A stretch of 21,068 nucleotides of DNA from CAZUMJ01 sp964621605 (GTDB lineage Bacteria > Actinomycetota > Acidimicrobiia > Acidimicrobiales > Iamiaceae), in NCBI GenBank assembly GCA_964621605.1, contig CAZUMJ010000046.1, positions 1-21,068 of the forward strand, read 5' to 3'. A program made the position numbers and the translations under genes. Below the pieces are notes generated by a model. The model was not told the origin of the DNA, ran no database searches, and was given only the letters and a program-made list of their open reading frames with translations. Positions 1 through 6,689 of the stretch are shown here, piece after piece (the stretch's first letter is position 1; the number at the start of each line of letters is the position of its first letter).

Positions 1-570
1 ATCGTGCTGGGCAAGCACTCGGGCCGCCACGCCTTCTCCGACACGCTCGCCAAGATGGGCATCACCATCCAGGGCGACGCCCTGAACCAGGCGTTCCTGC
101 GGTTCAAGGAGCTCGCGGATCGCAAGGTGCAGATCACCGACGCCGACCTCGAGGCGATCGTGGCGGAGGAGTTGGGTGGCGCCGGCGCCAAGGCGTACGA
201 GCTGTCGGCGCTCGACCTGCACGGCGGCACCACCGGCGAGCCGTCGGCGGCGGTGGTGCTGGTGCGTGACGGCACCAAGGCCGAGGCTTCCGCCACGGGC
301 GACGGCATGATCGACGCCGCCTGCAAGGCGATCCGTTCCGCGACCGGTGTGGATGCGCGGCTCATCGACTTCGCCGTGAGCTCGGTGACCGGAGGCGTCG
401 ACGCCCTGGGCGACGTCGTCGTGCAGGTCGAGGCGGACGGGCGCAAGGTGACGGGCCGCGGCGTGTCGACCGACGTGGTCGAGGCCTCGGCCCGGGCGTA
501 CCTGAACGCCGTCAACAAGCTGGTGCGTCTCGACGGCGCCGAGGTGCGCGCGCCCGAGTCGACGCCCTGA
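1..570 (+). CDS. leuA: 2-isopropylmalate synthase, C-terminal part (5' end outside window)
   Basis: LeuA condenses acetyl-CoA with 2-ketoisovalerate in the first committed step of leucine synthesis. Only the last 189 codons are visible, and the frame is open from base 1. They begin with the LGKHSGRHAF signature that closes the catalytic TIM barrel and linker region. The C-terminal LeuA-type regulatory (dimer) domain follows, which in the family binds leucine for feedback inhibition. The TGA stop is at 568-570. The GTG at position 4 is internal, not a start. A second family member (CimA) lies at 7597. The KHSGRHAF and helix pattern here is that of LeuA, and the adjacent leuCD genes support leucine rather than citramalate synthesis. 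It is convergent with leuD. Confidence 0.93.
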   Translation: MVLGKHSGRHAFSDTLAKMGITIQGDALNQAFLRFKELADRKVQITDADLEAIVAEELGGAGAKAYELSALDLHGGTTGEPSAAVVLVRDGTKAEASATGDGMIDAACKAIRSATGVDARLIDFAVSSVTGGVDALGDVVVQVEADGRKVTGRGVSTDVVEASARAYLNAVNKLVRLDGAEVRAPESTP

Positions 571-595
571 CCCGCGCCGGCACCGGTCGGCCATC

Positions 596-624
596 GGGGA
601 GCGTCCGCGCCGCGGGCGCTCCCC
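596..624. terminator. hairpin between convergent leuA and leuD
   Basis: GGGGAGCG (596-603) pairs with CGCTCCCC (617-624), and the stem extends inward by about 4 more pairs. There is no T tract on either strand. Its position 26 bp after the leuA stop and 40 bp from the leuD stop fits a shared bidirectional terminator. Confidence 0.55.
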
Positions 625-663
625 GTGCGCGTCAGGTGGCTGGTGCCGCCGCGGAAACCGCGC

Positions 664-1263
664 TCAGGCGGGCGTCGCGGTGGGGAGGTAGTCGGGTCGG
701 GTCGCCTCGTAGGTGGAGATGTCGGCCTCGACCCGCAACGTGATGCCGATGTCGTCGAGCCCTTCGAGGAAGCGCTCCCGCACCGACTCGTCGAGCGGGA
801 ACTCCACCGACAACCCGATGGCGGGAGCTTCGAGCGTGCGCCGCTCGACGTCGACGGTCAGCTCGAGCGTCGGGTCGGCCTGGATGGCGTCGAGCAGCGT
901 GCGCTCCACTCCTTCGGGCACGACGACGGGCACGAGGCCGTTCTTGGTGCAGTTGTTGCGGAAGATGTCGCTGAAGCGCGGCGCCACGACGGCGGCGAAG
1001 CCGTAGTCCATCAGGGCCCACACGGCGTGCTCACGCGACGAGCCGGTGCCGAAGTTGGGCCCGGCCACGAGGATCGACGCGTGGGCGAAGCGTTCGTCGT
1101 TGAGAACGAAGTCGCGGTCGTCACGCCACGTCGAGAACAGGCCCTTGCCGAAGCCGGTGCGCTCGACGCGCTTGAGCCACTCGGCGGGGATGATCTGGTC
1201 GGTGTCGACGTCGGAGCGGTCGAGCGGGAGGGCCGTGCCGGAAACGATGCGTACGGGGTCCAT
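664..1263 (-). CDS. leuD: 3-isopropylmalate dehydratase small subunit
   Basis: LeuD is the swivel-domain subunit of isopropylmalate isomerase, which with LeuC converts 2- to 3-isopropylmalate. In citramalate users the pair also converts citramalate to 3-methylmalate. The 199-aa length is normal. The diagnostic loop GTGSSREHAVWAL sits at residues 72-84, preceded by DVDTDQIIP (19-27) and followed by FRNNCTKNG. An ATG start is chosen because AAGGAG lies 5 nt upstream. That Shine-Dalgarno overlaps the leuC stop codon, and the two genes are only 9 nt apart, so LeuC and LeuD translation is probably coupled. Confidence 0.96.
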   Translation of the reverse strand: MDPVRIVSGTALPLDRSDVDTDQIIPAEWLKRVERTGFGKGLFSTWRDDRDFVLNDERFAHASILVAGPNFGTGSSREHAVWALMDYGFAAVVAPRFSDIFRNNCTKNGLVPVVVPEGVERTLLDAIQADPTLELTVDVERRTLEAPAIGLSVEFPLDESVRERFLEGLDDIGITLRVEADISTYEATRPDYLPTATPA

Positions 1264-1272
1264 GGGGCTCCT

Positions 1273-2679
1273 TCAGGCGAGGTCGGCGGGGGCGGCGAAG
1301 GTGCCGGCGACCGCGGTGGCGGCGGCGACGGCGGGGGACACGAGGTGGGTGCGGCCTCCACGGCCCTGGCGGCCTTCGAAGTTGCGGTTCGACGTGGATG
1401 CGGCACGCTCGCCGGGGGCGAGCTTGTCGGGGTTCATCGCCAGGCACATGGAGCAGCCCGGCTCGCGCCACTCGAACCCGGCGGCGCGGAAGACCTCGTC
1501 GAGGCCCTCGGACTCGGCCTGGTGCTTCACCCGGAACGAACCCGGCACGACCAGGGCGCGCATGCCCGGAGCGACGTGGCGCCCTGCGAGCACCCCGGCG
1601 GCGGCCCGCAGGTCTTCGATGCGGCCGTTGGTGCACGACCCGATGAAGACGGTGTCGACCTTGACGTCGCGCATCGGCGTGCCTGCCGTGAGGTCCATGT
1701 AGGCGAGCGCACGGTGTGCGGCGTCGCGCTCGGATGCCTCGGCGAACGAGTCGGGGTCGGGGATGGTGCCCGACAGCGGTGCCACCTGGGCGGGGTTGGT
1801 GCCCCACGAGACGTGCGGGCTGATCGCGGCGGCGTCGAGCACGACCTCCTTGTCGAAGGCTGCGCCCGCGTCGGTGGCCAGGCTGCGCCAGTCGTCGAGG
1901 GCACGCTCCCAAGCGGCGCCGCGCGGCGCGTGGTCGCGGCCTTCGAGGTAGGCGAACGTGGTGTCGTCGGGGGCGATCATGCCCGCCTTGGCGCCCGCCT
2001 CGATCGACATGTTGCACACGGTCATGCGCCCTTCCATCGACAGCGCACGGATGGCCGAGCCGCGGTACTCGATGATCGAGCCGATGCCGCCGCCGGTGCC
2101 GATGCGGCCGATGACCGCCAGGATCAGGTCCTTCGCGGTGGCGCCTTCGGGCAGCTCGCCGTCGACGGTGACCGCCATGGTGCCAGGGCGCACCTGCGGC
2201 AGCGTCTGGGTGGCGAGCACGTGTTCGACCTCGCTCGTGCCGATGCCGAACGCCAGTGCGCCGAACGCCCCGTGGGTGGAGGTGTGCGAGTCGCCGCACA
2301 CGATCGTCATGCCGGGCTGGGTGAGGCCCTGTTCCGGCCCGATGATGTGCACGATGCCCTGACCGGGGTCGCCCATCGGGTACAGCGTGATGCCGAACTC
2401 GGCGCAGTTGGACGCCAGCACGTCCATCTGTTTGGCCGAGATCGGATCGGCCACCGGTACCGACAGGTCGGTGGTGGGGACGTTGTGGTCCATCGTGGCG
2501 ACCGTCAAGTCGGGGCGACGCACGCCGCGGCCGGCCATGCGCAGGCCGTCGAACGCCTGGGGACTTGTCACCTCGTGGACGAGGTGCAGGTCGATGTAGA
2601 GCAGGTCGGGCTCGTGGGGGGCGCGTGCCACCACGTGGCGTTCCCAGACCTTCTCGCTGAGCGTGCGTGGTTCGGACAT
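1273..2679 (-). CDS. leuC: 3-isopropylmalate dehydratase large subunit
   Basis: LeuC is the aconitase-family [4Fe-4S] subunit of isopropylmalate isomerase. The 468-aa length matches the family. The three cluster ligands are visible as Cys349 (in GSCTNGR) and Cys409/Cys412 (in CSMC), close to the E. coli LeuC positions. The reading frame stays open for 29 codons further upstream, but the ATG at 2679 (MSEPRTLSEKVWERHVV) is preferred. It has AAGGAG at good spacing and starts where homologues start. The gene is first in leuC-leuD and divergent from an IclR-type regulator. In Corynebacterium (LtbR) and Streptomyces (NdgR/AreB) the same arrangement is known to control leuCD. Given CimA downstream, it likely serves both leucine and isoleucine synthesis. 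Confidence 0.96.
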   Translation of the reverse strand: MSEPRTLSEKVWERHVVARAPHEPDLLYIDLHLVHEVTSPQAFDGLRMAGRGVRRPDLTVATMDHNVPTTDLSVPVADPISAKQMDVLASNCAEFGITLYPMGDPGQGIVHIIGPEQGLTQPGMTIVCGDSHTSTHGAFGALAFGIGTSEVEHVLATQTLPQVRPGTMAVTVDGELPEGATAKDLILAVIGRIGTGGGIGSIIEYRGSAIRALSMEGRMTVCNMSIEAGAKAGMIAPDDTTFAYLEGRDHAPRGAAWERALDDWRSLATDAGAAFDKEVVLDAAAISPHVSWGTNPAQVAPLSGTIPDPDSFAEASERDAAHRALAYMDLTAGTPMRDVKVDTVFIGSCTNGRIEDLRAAAGVLAGRHVAPGMRALVVPGSFRVKHQAESEGLDEVFRAAGFEWREPGCSMCLAMNPDKLAPGERAASTSNRNFEGRQGRGGRTHLVSPAVAAATAVAGTFAAPADLA

Positions 2680-2710
2680 CACGGCTCCTTCTCGTCGACG
2701 AGCCTGCCGC

Positions 2711-2752
2711 ATGTGACGTCGCATCGGGGGGCGATGACCGTGCGTCGCACGG
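2711..2752. promoter_or_regulatory. two inverted repeats in the leuC leader
   Basis: The leuC leader contains the perfect 7-bp inverted repeat CCGTGCG-T-CGCACGG (2738-2752) and a near-palindrome centred on GACGTC (2711-2724, 6 of 7 pairs). They could be a second regulator site or RNA structure in the leuC 5' UTR. No function can be assigned from sequence alone. Confidence 0.35.
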
Positions 2753-2759
2753 GACAGTC

Positions 2760-2789
2760 TCGACATCTCAAATAATGAGATGGTAGTCT
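2760..2789 (+). promoter_or_regulatory. promoter of the IclR-type regulator gene
   Basis: The -35 box TCGACA (2760-2765, 5 of 6 to TTGACA) is followed after 18 bp by the -10 box TAGTCT (2784-2789). A gap of 6 nt then leads to the GTG start at 2796, so transcription would begin at the start codon (leaderless mRNA). No Shine-Dalgarno is visible, which agrees. Confidence 0.6.
2765..2781. promoter_or_regulatory. operator-like inverted repeat between leuC and iclR-type gene
   Basis: ATCTCA-AATAA-TGAGAT is a perfect 6-bp inverted repeat with a 5-bp AT-rich spacer. It stands out in a very GC-rich region. It lies exactly between the -35 and -10 boxes of the regulator gene and just upstream of leuC on the other strand. 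This is the expected place for an autorepressor that also controls leuCD. That the adjacent IclR-type protein is the binder is inference. Confidence 0.65.
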
Positions 2790-2795
2790 CGTTAT

Positions 2796-3500
2796 GTGGG
2801 AAACAGCGTAGGCGGTGTGGGAGTCCTCGACAAGTCCATGGCGCTCGTCGACGCGGTCGAAGCCGGGGCGCGGTCGCTCAACGAACTCGTCTCGGCAACG
2901 GGGCTGTCGCGTGCCACCGCCCATCGTCTCGCAGTCGCACTCGAAGCGCACGGATTGCTGCGCCGCGACGCCGATGGCGGGTTCCTGCTTGGGTGGCGAT
3001 GCGTGGCCCTGGGTCATGCCGCGACCCGCGGCCAGGCGCTGGTCGAGGCAGCGACTCCCATCCTGCGGGAACTGCGGGACCGCACCGGTGAATCGGCCCA
3101 GCTCTACGTCCGCCACGGTGACCACCGCATCTGCGTCGCCTCGCTCGAATCACCACACGGCCTGCGCACCATCGTCACCGTGGGCGCAGAGCTCCCGCTC
3201 GATCGAGGTTCGGGCGGGCGAGCCCTCACCGCTGACGGTGGGGGGCGTCGGCCCTACATCGAGAGTGTTGCCGAGCGCGAGGCCGGAGTGGCATCGGTCA
3301 GCGCGCCGGTGCACGGCGTGGGCGGAGAGATCGTCGCGGCCATCGGGGTGTCGGGTCCGGTCGAACGCACCTCACGCCAGCCGGGACGCCGCTACGGCGA
3401 CGCAGTGGTCGAGGCGGCGCACAACCTCGAGGCCGCGCTCGCGTACGCGCGTGGACCGTCACTTCAGGAGCGCTCGGGTCAGGAGCGCTCGGGTCAGTAG
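2796..3500 (+). CDS. IclR-family transcriptional regulator of leucine genes (NdgR/LtbR-like)
   Basis: This is a 234-aa DNA-binding regulator. The N-terminal winged HTH covers about residues 10-65 (VGVLDKSMALVDAVEAG, then SATGLSRATAHRLAVALE). It is followed by an IclR effector-binding domain (about 75-220). The GVGVLDK opening and the length are typical of actinobacterial NdgR/AreB/LtbR proteins, which are known to control leuCD from this same divergent position. The GTG at 2796 is chosen because it matches that N-terminus and sits 6 nt after a good -10 box. An in-frame GTG at 2817 is an alternative. The last residues come from a 15-bp tandem duplication (QERSG twice), so the C-terminus is unusual. 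The final 7 bp overlap the convergent gene. Confidence 0.88.
   Translation: MGNSVGGVGVLDKSMALVDAVEAGARSLNELVSATGLSRATAHRLAVALEAHGLLRRDADGGFLLGWRCVALGHAATRGQALVEAATPILRELRDRTGESAQLYVRHGDHRICVASLESPHGLRTIVTVGAELPLDRGSGGRALTADGGGRRPYIESVAEREAGVASVSAPVHGVGGEIVAAIGVSGPVERTSRQPGRRYGDAVVEAAHNLEAALAYARGPSLQERSGQERSGQ
3465..3497. repeat. 15-bp tandem duplication at the end of the IclR-type gene
   Basis: CAGGAGCGCTCGGGT occurs twice head to tail (3465-3479 and 3480-3494) and is followed by a further CAG. It encodes a repeated QERSG at the regulator's C-terminus. It also runs into the last codons of the convergent membrane-protein gene. Confidence 0.85.
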
Positions 3501-4951
3501 GGCACGGTGCCGTAGTAGTAGAGCCCGGTCTTGAGCATCGCCGCCGCACCGAGCAACGCGGCACCCGCGACGAACGGTAGTTGTGGCCAACGGGTGGGGC
3601 GGGGGAGTCGGAGCCCGCACACCGTGAGCACCCCGACAGCGAAGAGGGGCACGAAGTAGCGGCCTTGCAGCCCGTAGACCTGCGGGGCGCCCATGGGCGT
3701 GTACATGAGCCACAGGGTGCCGGTGACCCCGGCGAGGGTGAGCACCTGCACGAGCGTGGGGAACAGGGCGCGGAGCCGGTCGGCGCGGGTGGCCGCCCTC
3801 GCAGGCCCCCATTCGGCGGCATGCCCGCCGACGATCAGCCCGAGGCCGAGCAGCGTCGCCCAGATGGGCAGGGTCGGCGAGCCGGCTTGGACGGCCCGGA
3901 TCTTCCACCAGTTCGAGATCGACGTGGTCACCAGCATCTCGGCGGGCTTGGCGAATCCGAGTGCGCGCACACCCGCGAGCGCCGCATTGAGTGGGTGGTG
4001 GAGCGACCACTTCAGCTGCTGTGCCGCATCGACCCCCACGACCCGGGCGAGCCGAGGGTCGATCGGCTTGAAGGAACGGGTCGCATACGCCCACGCACCG
4101 GCGCACACCACGATCGTGCCGATGGCGACCGCCTTCGCGGCCACAGCCTGCGAGCGTGTGCGGAACGACCCCTGTGGGATCAGCACGAGCAGCGGTGCGA
4201 ACAGCAGGTACGGCGGCTTGCAGAGGGTGATGAGGGCGAAGCACACGGCTGCGAGCACGAACCAGCGTGCGCTCGTCGGAGGGTGGTCCGTGGCGGCGCC
4301 GTCGTGGGGACTGACATCGGCACGGTCCTCGCGCGCCCGCAGCAGCGCCGCCGACGCGAGCAGCACCAGCCCCACGAGGAACGAGTCACCGTTGTAGGTG
4401 GCTGCGGAGAGCAGTGCCATCGGCAGTAGTCCTACGACGAACAGCAGCAACCGCCCACGTGGCGCGATGCGCAGCGCCGCAAGCCCGAGCGCGAGGTAGG
4501 CGGCGAGGCCGAAGAGGCGCCCGGTCAGGAACAGCACCGCGGGCGGGAGGTGTGCGGCTCGGCCGACGGTGACCCCGACGATCTGGGGAAGGTAGGCGAC
4601 GGGCGAGTAGGGCGCGGTGGTGATGTAGCTCACCCACCGAGGGGTGTCATCGCAGTTCGACGGCGCAGAGAAGTTGTGCGAGAGCACCATCCCGATGGGG
4701 AAGCCGCCGTGTCGTACGCCGTACTGCACGTACGACGCGAGGCACCCCGGCATCTCGACACCGGTGTCGGGTCCACGACGGTGCGCGATGACCTCGCCTT
4801 GGCTGATCGCCCAGACGCGACGGAAGTGCGACGACTCGTCGATGCCCAGCCCCGGCGGGATGGCCAGGATCTGGAAGGCGCCGACCACCGCGCCGATCAG
4901 GAGGAACCACCAGCGCAGGTCGACCTTGTCGACCCGCTGTGCGAGGGTCAC
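3494..4951 (-). CDS. DUF2142 family polytopic membrane protein
   Basis: This 485-aa integral membrane protein has about ten or more hydrophobic segments. After the first membrane span it carries the motif PGLGIDESSHFRR (about residues 33-45). This matches the P-x-DE-x-HF pattern of DUF2142 proteins, which resemble GT-C-fold glycosyltransferases such as the mannosyl- and arabinosyltransferase families. The acidic residues in that first loop are the likely catalytic positions in such folds. The substrate is unknown; cell-envelope glycan modification would be the usual guess. The start is GTG at 4951, in a GTGA overlap with the greA stop, so translation is probably coupled to greA. The 3' end overlaps the convergent IclR-type gene by 7 bp. 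Confidence 0.82.
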   Translation of the reverse strand: MTLAQRVDKVDLRWWFLLIGAVVGAFQILAIPPGLGIDESSHFRRVWAISQGEVIAHRRGPDTGVEMPGCLASYVQYGVRHGGFPIGMVLSHNFSAPSNCDDTPRWVSYITTAPYSPVAYLPQIVGVTVGRAAHLPPAVLFLTGRLFGLAAYLALGLAALRIAPRGRLLLFVVGLLPMALLSAATYNGDSFLVGLVLLASAALLRAREDRADVSPHDGAATDHPPTSARWFVLAAVCFALITLCKPPYLLFAPLLVLIPQGSFRTRSQAVAAKAVAIGTIVVCAGAWAYATRSFKPIDPRLARVVGVDAAQQLKWSLHHPLNAALAGVRALGFAKPAEMLVTTSISNWWKIRAVQAGSPTLPIWATLLGLGLIVGGHAAEWGPARAATRADRLRALFPTLVQVLTLAGVTGTLWLMYTPMGAPQVYGLQGRYFVPLFAVGVLTVCGLRLPRPTRWPQLPFVAGAALLGAAAMLKTGLYYYGTVPY

Positions 4952-5427
4952 TCGACGGCGGTCAGCTCGACCTGGAGCGTGGCGCCGGTCGGGGTCTCGT
5001 AGGCGACGACGTCGCCGACCGCGTGCCCCAGGAGCGCCTCGCCGAGGGGAGACCCGGGCGAGATGACGTCGAGACCCGGCACCTGCTCCTCGATCGAGCC
5101 GATCAGGTAGCGCTCGGTGTCGGGGTCGTCGGGGTAGCGGATCGTCACGATCGAGCCGGGGGTGACCGTGCCGGTGCCGCCGGCCTCGACGATCTCGGCG
5201 TTCTCGATCATGTGGGCGAGGTGGGCGATGCGGCCCTCCATCTTCCCCTGCTCTTCCTTGGCGGCGTGGTAGTCGCCGTTCTCGGAGAGGTCACCGAGTT
5301 CACGGGCGGTCTCGATCTTGCGGGCGATCTCGACGCGTCCTCGCGTGGTCAGGTCTTCGTGCTCCGCCTTCAGACGGTCGAAAGCCTGCTGGGAAAGGGC
5401 CACCGGGTTCGGCATTCGGGTGACCAT
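4948..5427 (-). CDS. greA: transcription elongation factor GreA
   Basis: GreA rescues backtracked RNA polymerase by stimulating transcript cleavage through the secondary channel. It is about 159 aa. The N-terminal coiled coil (about residues 10-75) carries the tip motif DLSENGDYHAAKEEQ with the acidic residues that act at the polymerase active site. The C-terminal FKBP-like domain (about 85-155) includes SPLGEALLGHAVGD. Two starts are possible: ATG at 5427 (MVTRMPNPVALS) or ATG at 5415 (MPNPVALS). Neither has a clear Shine-Dalgarno, so the start is uncertain by four codons. It is upstream of and overlaps the DUF2142 gene, and divergent from the leuB operon. Confidence 0.95.
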   Translation of the reverse strand: MVTRMPNPVALSQQAFDRLKAEHEDLTTRGRVEIARKIETARELGDLSENGDYHAAKEEQGKMEGRIAHLAHMIENAEIVEAGGTGTVTPGSIVTIRYPDDPDTERYLIGSIEEQVPGLDVISPGSPLGEALLGHAVGDVVAYETPTGATLQVELTAVE

Positions 5428-5451
5428 AACACCGGCCGTTGGGCAACTCGC

Positions 5452-5482
5452 TTGCCGTGCGGCCGGGGCGCGGCCGTAGACT
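5452..5482 (+). promoter_or_regulatory. candidate promoter of the leuB operon
   Basis: TTGCCG (5452-5457, 4 of 6 to TTGACA), a 19-bp spacer and TAGACT (5477-5482) fit an actinobacterial TANNNT promoter. The start point would fall at about 5488-5491, at or just before the GTG of a small leader ORF. The -35 box and spacer are only fair. Confidence 0.5.
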
Positions 5483-5490
5483 TGTGACCT

Positions 5491-5526
5491 GTGAGCGGAC
5501 ACCTGTCGTTCTTCGTAATCGGGTAG
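5491..5526 (+). CDS. putative 11-aa leader peptide upstream of leuB
   Basis: The ORF GTG AGC GGA CAC CTG TCG TTC TTC GTA ATC GGG TAG encodes MSGHLSFFVIG. It begins 8 nt after a -10 box and would be read from a nearly leaderless transcript. Three of 11 residues are Leu, Val and Ile, the products of the downstream pathway, and two are Phe. The stop codon abuts a strong hairpin, which is followed by an intrinsic terminator. This is the layout of a translation-coupled attenuator. The branched-chain codons are few and not in a run, so the function is a hypothesis. Confidence 0.4.
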   Translation: MSGHLSFFVIG

Positions 5527-5550
5527 CGCACGCCGGTCTCCGGTGTGCGC
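5526..5550 (+). promoter_or_regulatory. leuB leader hairpin 1 (possible pause or regulatory stem)
   Basis: GCGCACGCCGG (5526-5536) pairs with CCGGTGTGCGC (5540-5550) in an 11-bp stem with one G-T wobble and a TCT loop. It starts at the last base of the leader peptide stop codon and ends 5 nt before the terminator stem. Confidence 0.6.
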
Positions 5551-5555
5551 GTGAA

Positions 5556-5583
5556 GCCGTCCACCTTCGGTGGGCGGTTTTCT
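5556..5583 (+). terminator. intrinsic terminator inside the leuB leader (attenuator)
   Basis: GCCGTCCACC (5556-5565) and GGTGGGCGG (5569-5577) form a 9-bp GC-rich stem with a TTC loop. TTTTCT follows at 5578-5583. The T tract is on the + strand, so it stops transcripts heading into leuB. No + strand gene lies upstream for it to serve, because greA runs the other way. A regulatory role in the leuB operon is therefore the simplest reading. Confidence 0.7.
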
Positions 5584-5694
5584 CGTTCCGGGGCACGGTG
5601 CTGCCGACGGAGACCGACACGGTGTTCGTCCGCGACCACCACATCCGAGCACGGCCGTCGGCCGGGCTCGAACCCACAAGAGCAAGGAGTACGC

Positions 5695-6675
5695 GTGGCG
5701 CATCGAATCGCTGTCGTCGGGGGTGACGGGATCGGCCCCGAGGTCACCGCGGAGGCCCTCAAGGTCGTGCGCGCGGCCGGTGTCGACCTCGACACGGTCG
5801 ACTACGACCTCGGCGGCGAGCGCTACCTGCGTGACGGGGTCGTCCTTCCCGACGAGGTCCTCGACGAGCTCCGCGGTTTCGACGCCATCCTGCTCGGCGC
5901 GGTCGGGACGCCCGACGTGCCGCCCGGCGTGATCGAGCGGGGCCTGCTCCTCAAGATGCGCTTCGAGCTCGACCAGTACATCAACCTGCGCCCGTTCCTC
6001 CACGTCGCCAACGGGGTCGACTTCGTCGTCATCCGTGAGAACACTGAGGGCACCTACGCGGGGGAGGGCGGCTTCCTCCGCAAGGGCACGCCGCACGAGA
6101 TCGCCACGCAGGGCTCCGTCAACACCCGCCACGGCGTCGAGCGCTGCGTGCGCTACGCGTTCGGCCTGGCGGCGTCGCGCCCGCGCAAGCACCTGACGTT
6201 GGTGCACAAGACCAACGTGTTGACCTTCGCCGGCGACCTCTGGCAGCGCACCTTCACCGAGGTGGCTGTCGAGTTCCCCGAGGTCACGACGGCCTACAAC
6301 CACGTCGACGCCGCGTGCATCCACTTCGTCACCGACCCGGGCCGCTACGACGTGATCGTGACCGACAACCTCTTCGGCGACATCCTCACCGACCTTGGCG
6401 GGGCCATCTCCGGCGGCATCGGCCTGGCGTCGTCCGGGTGCCTCAACCCCGAGCGCACCACCCCGTCCATGTTCGAGCCGGTGCACGGCTCCGCGCCCGA
6501 CATCGCCGGCCAAGCCAAGGCCAACCCGATCGCCGCCATCTTGAGCGCGGCGCTCATGCTCGACTTCCTCGGCGAAGACGCTGCCGCGGCGCGCGTGCGC
6601 GCCGCCTGCGCCGACCCCGACTCGCTCACTGGTTCCACCTCCGCCATCGGCGACGCCGTCGCCGCCCGCCTCTAG
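5695..6675 (+). CDS. leuB: 3-isopropylmalate dehydrogenase
   Basis: LeuB carries out NAD-dependent oxidative decarboxylation of 3-isopropylmalate to 2-ketoisocaproate. In the citramalate route it converts 3-methylmalate to 2-ketobutyrate. At 326 aa it is of the shorter actinobacterial type. It has the nucleotide-binding opening AVVGGDGIGPEV (residues 6-17) and VIRENTEGTYAG. The catalytic lysine region is LVHKTNVLTFAGDLW, and the acidic metal-binding segment is VTDNLFGDILTDLGG. The start is GTG at 5695 with AAGGAG 5 nt upstream. The frame is open further 5' only through the leader. It is the first gene of leuB-ilvE-cimA and is preceded by the attenuator-like leader. Confidence 0.95.
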   Translation: MAHRIAVVGGDGIGPEVTAEALKVVRAAGVDLDTVDYDLGGERYLRDGVVLPDEVLDELRGFDAILLGAVGTPDVPPGVIERGLLLKMRFELDQYINLRPFLHVANGVDFVVIRENTEGTYAGEGGFLRKGTPHEIATQGSVNTRHGVERCVRYAFGLAASRPRKHLTLVHKTNVLTFAGDLWQRTFTEVAVEFPEVTTAYNHVDAACIHFVTDPGRYDVIVTDNLFGDILTDLGGAISGGIGLASSGCLNPERTTPSMFEPVHGSAPDIAGQAKANPIAAILSAALMLDFLGEDAAAARVRAACADPDSLTGSTSAIGDAVAARL

Positions 6676-6689
6676 CCCCGGGAGCTCCG

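Noticed and set aside
2679..2750. 23-codon upstream frame whose TGA overlaps the leuC ATG (a possible leuC leader peptide)
   Set aside because: It has scattered Val/Ile/Leu codons only, no terminator follows, and no start signal is clear. Probably chance, though the TGATG overlap is neat.
2680..2766. N-terminal extension of LeuC to position 2766
   Set aside because: The extension is Arg-rich and unlike LeuC, and the ATG at 2679 has an ideal AAGGAG site.
625..2775. 716-aa open frame antisense to leuD and leuC
   Set aside because: GC-rich mirror frame of two certain genes; composition is Arg/Gly/His/Val-heavy with no domain.
5526..5583. T-box riboswitch for leuB
   Set aside because: I could not find the conserved T-box sequence or a specifier-loop stem in the short leader; a leader-peptide layout fits better.
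4948..6513. 521-aa reading of greA with a long N-terminal extension through the leuB region
   Set aside because: The extension is antisense to leuB and its leader and is not GreA-like; the family N-terminus lies at 5415-5427.
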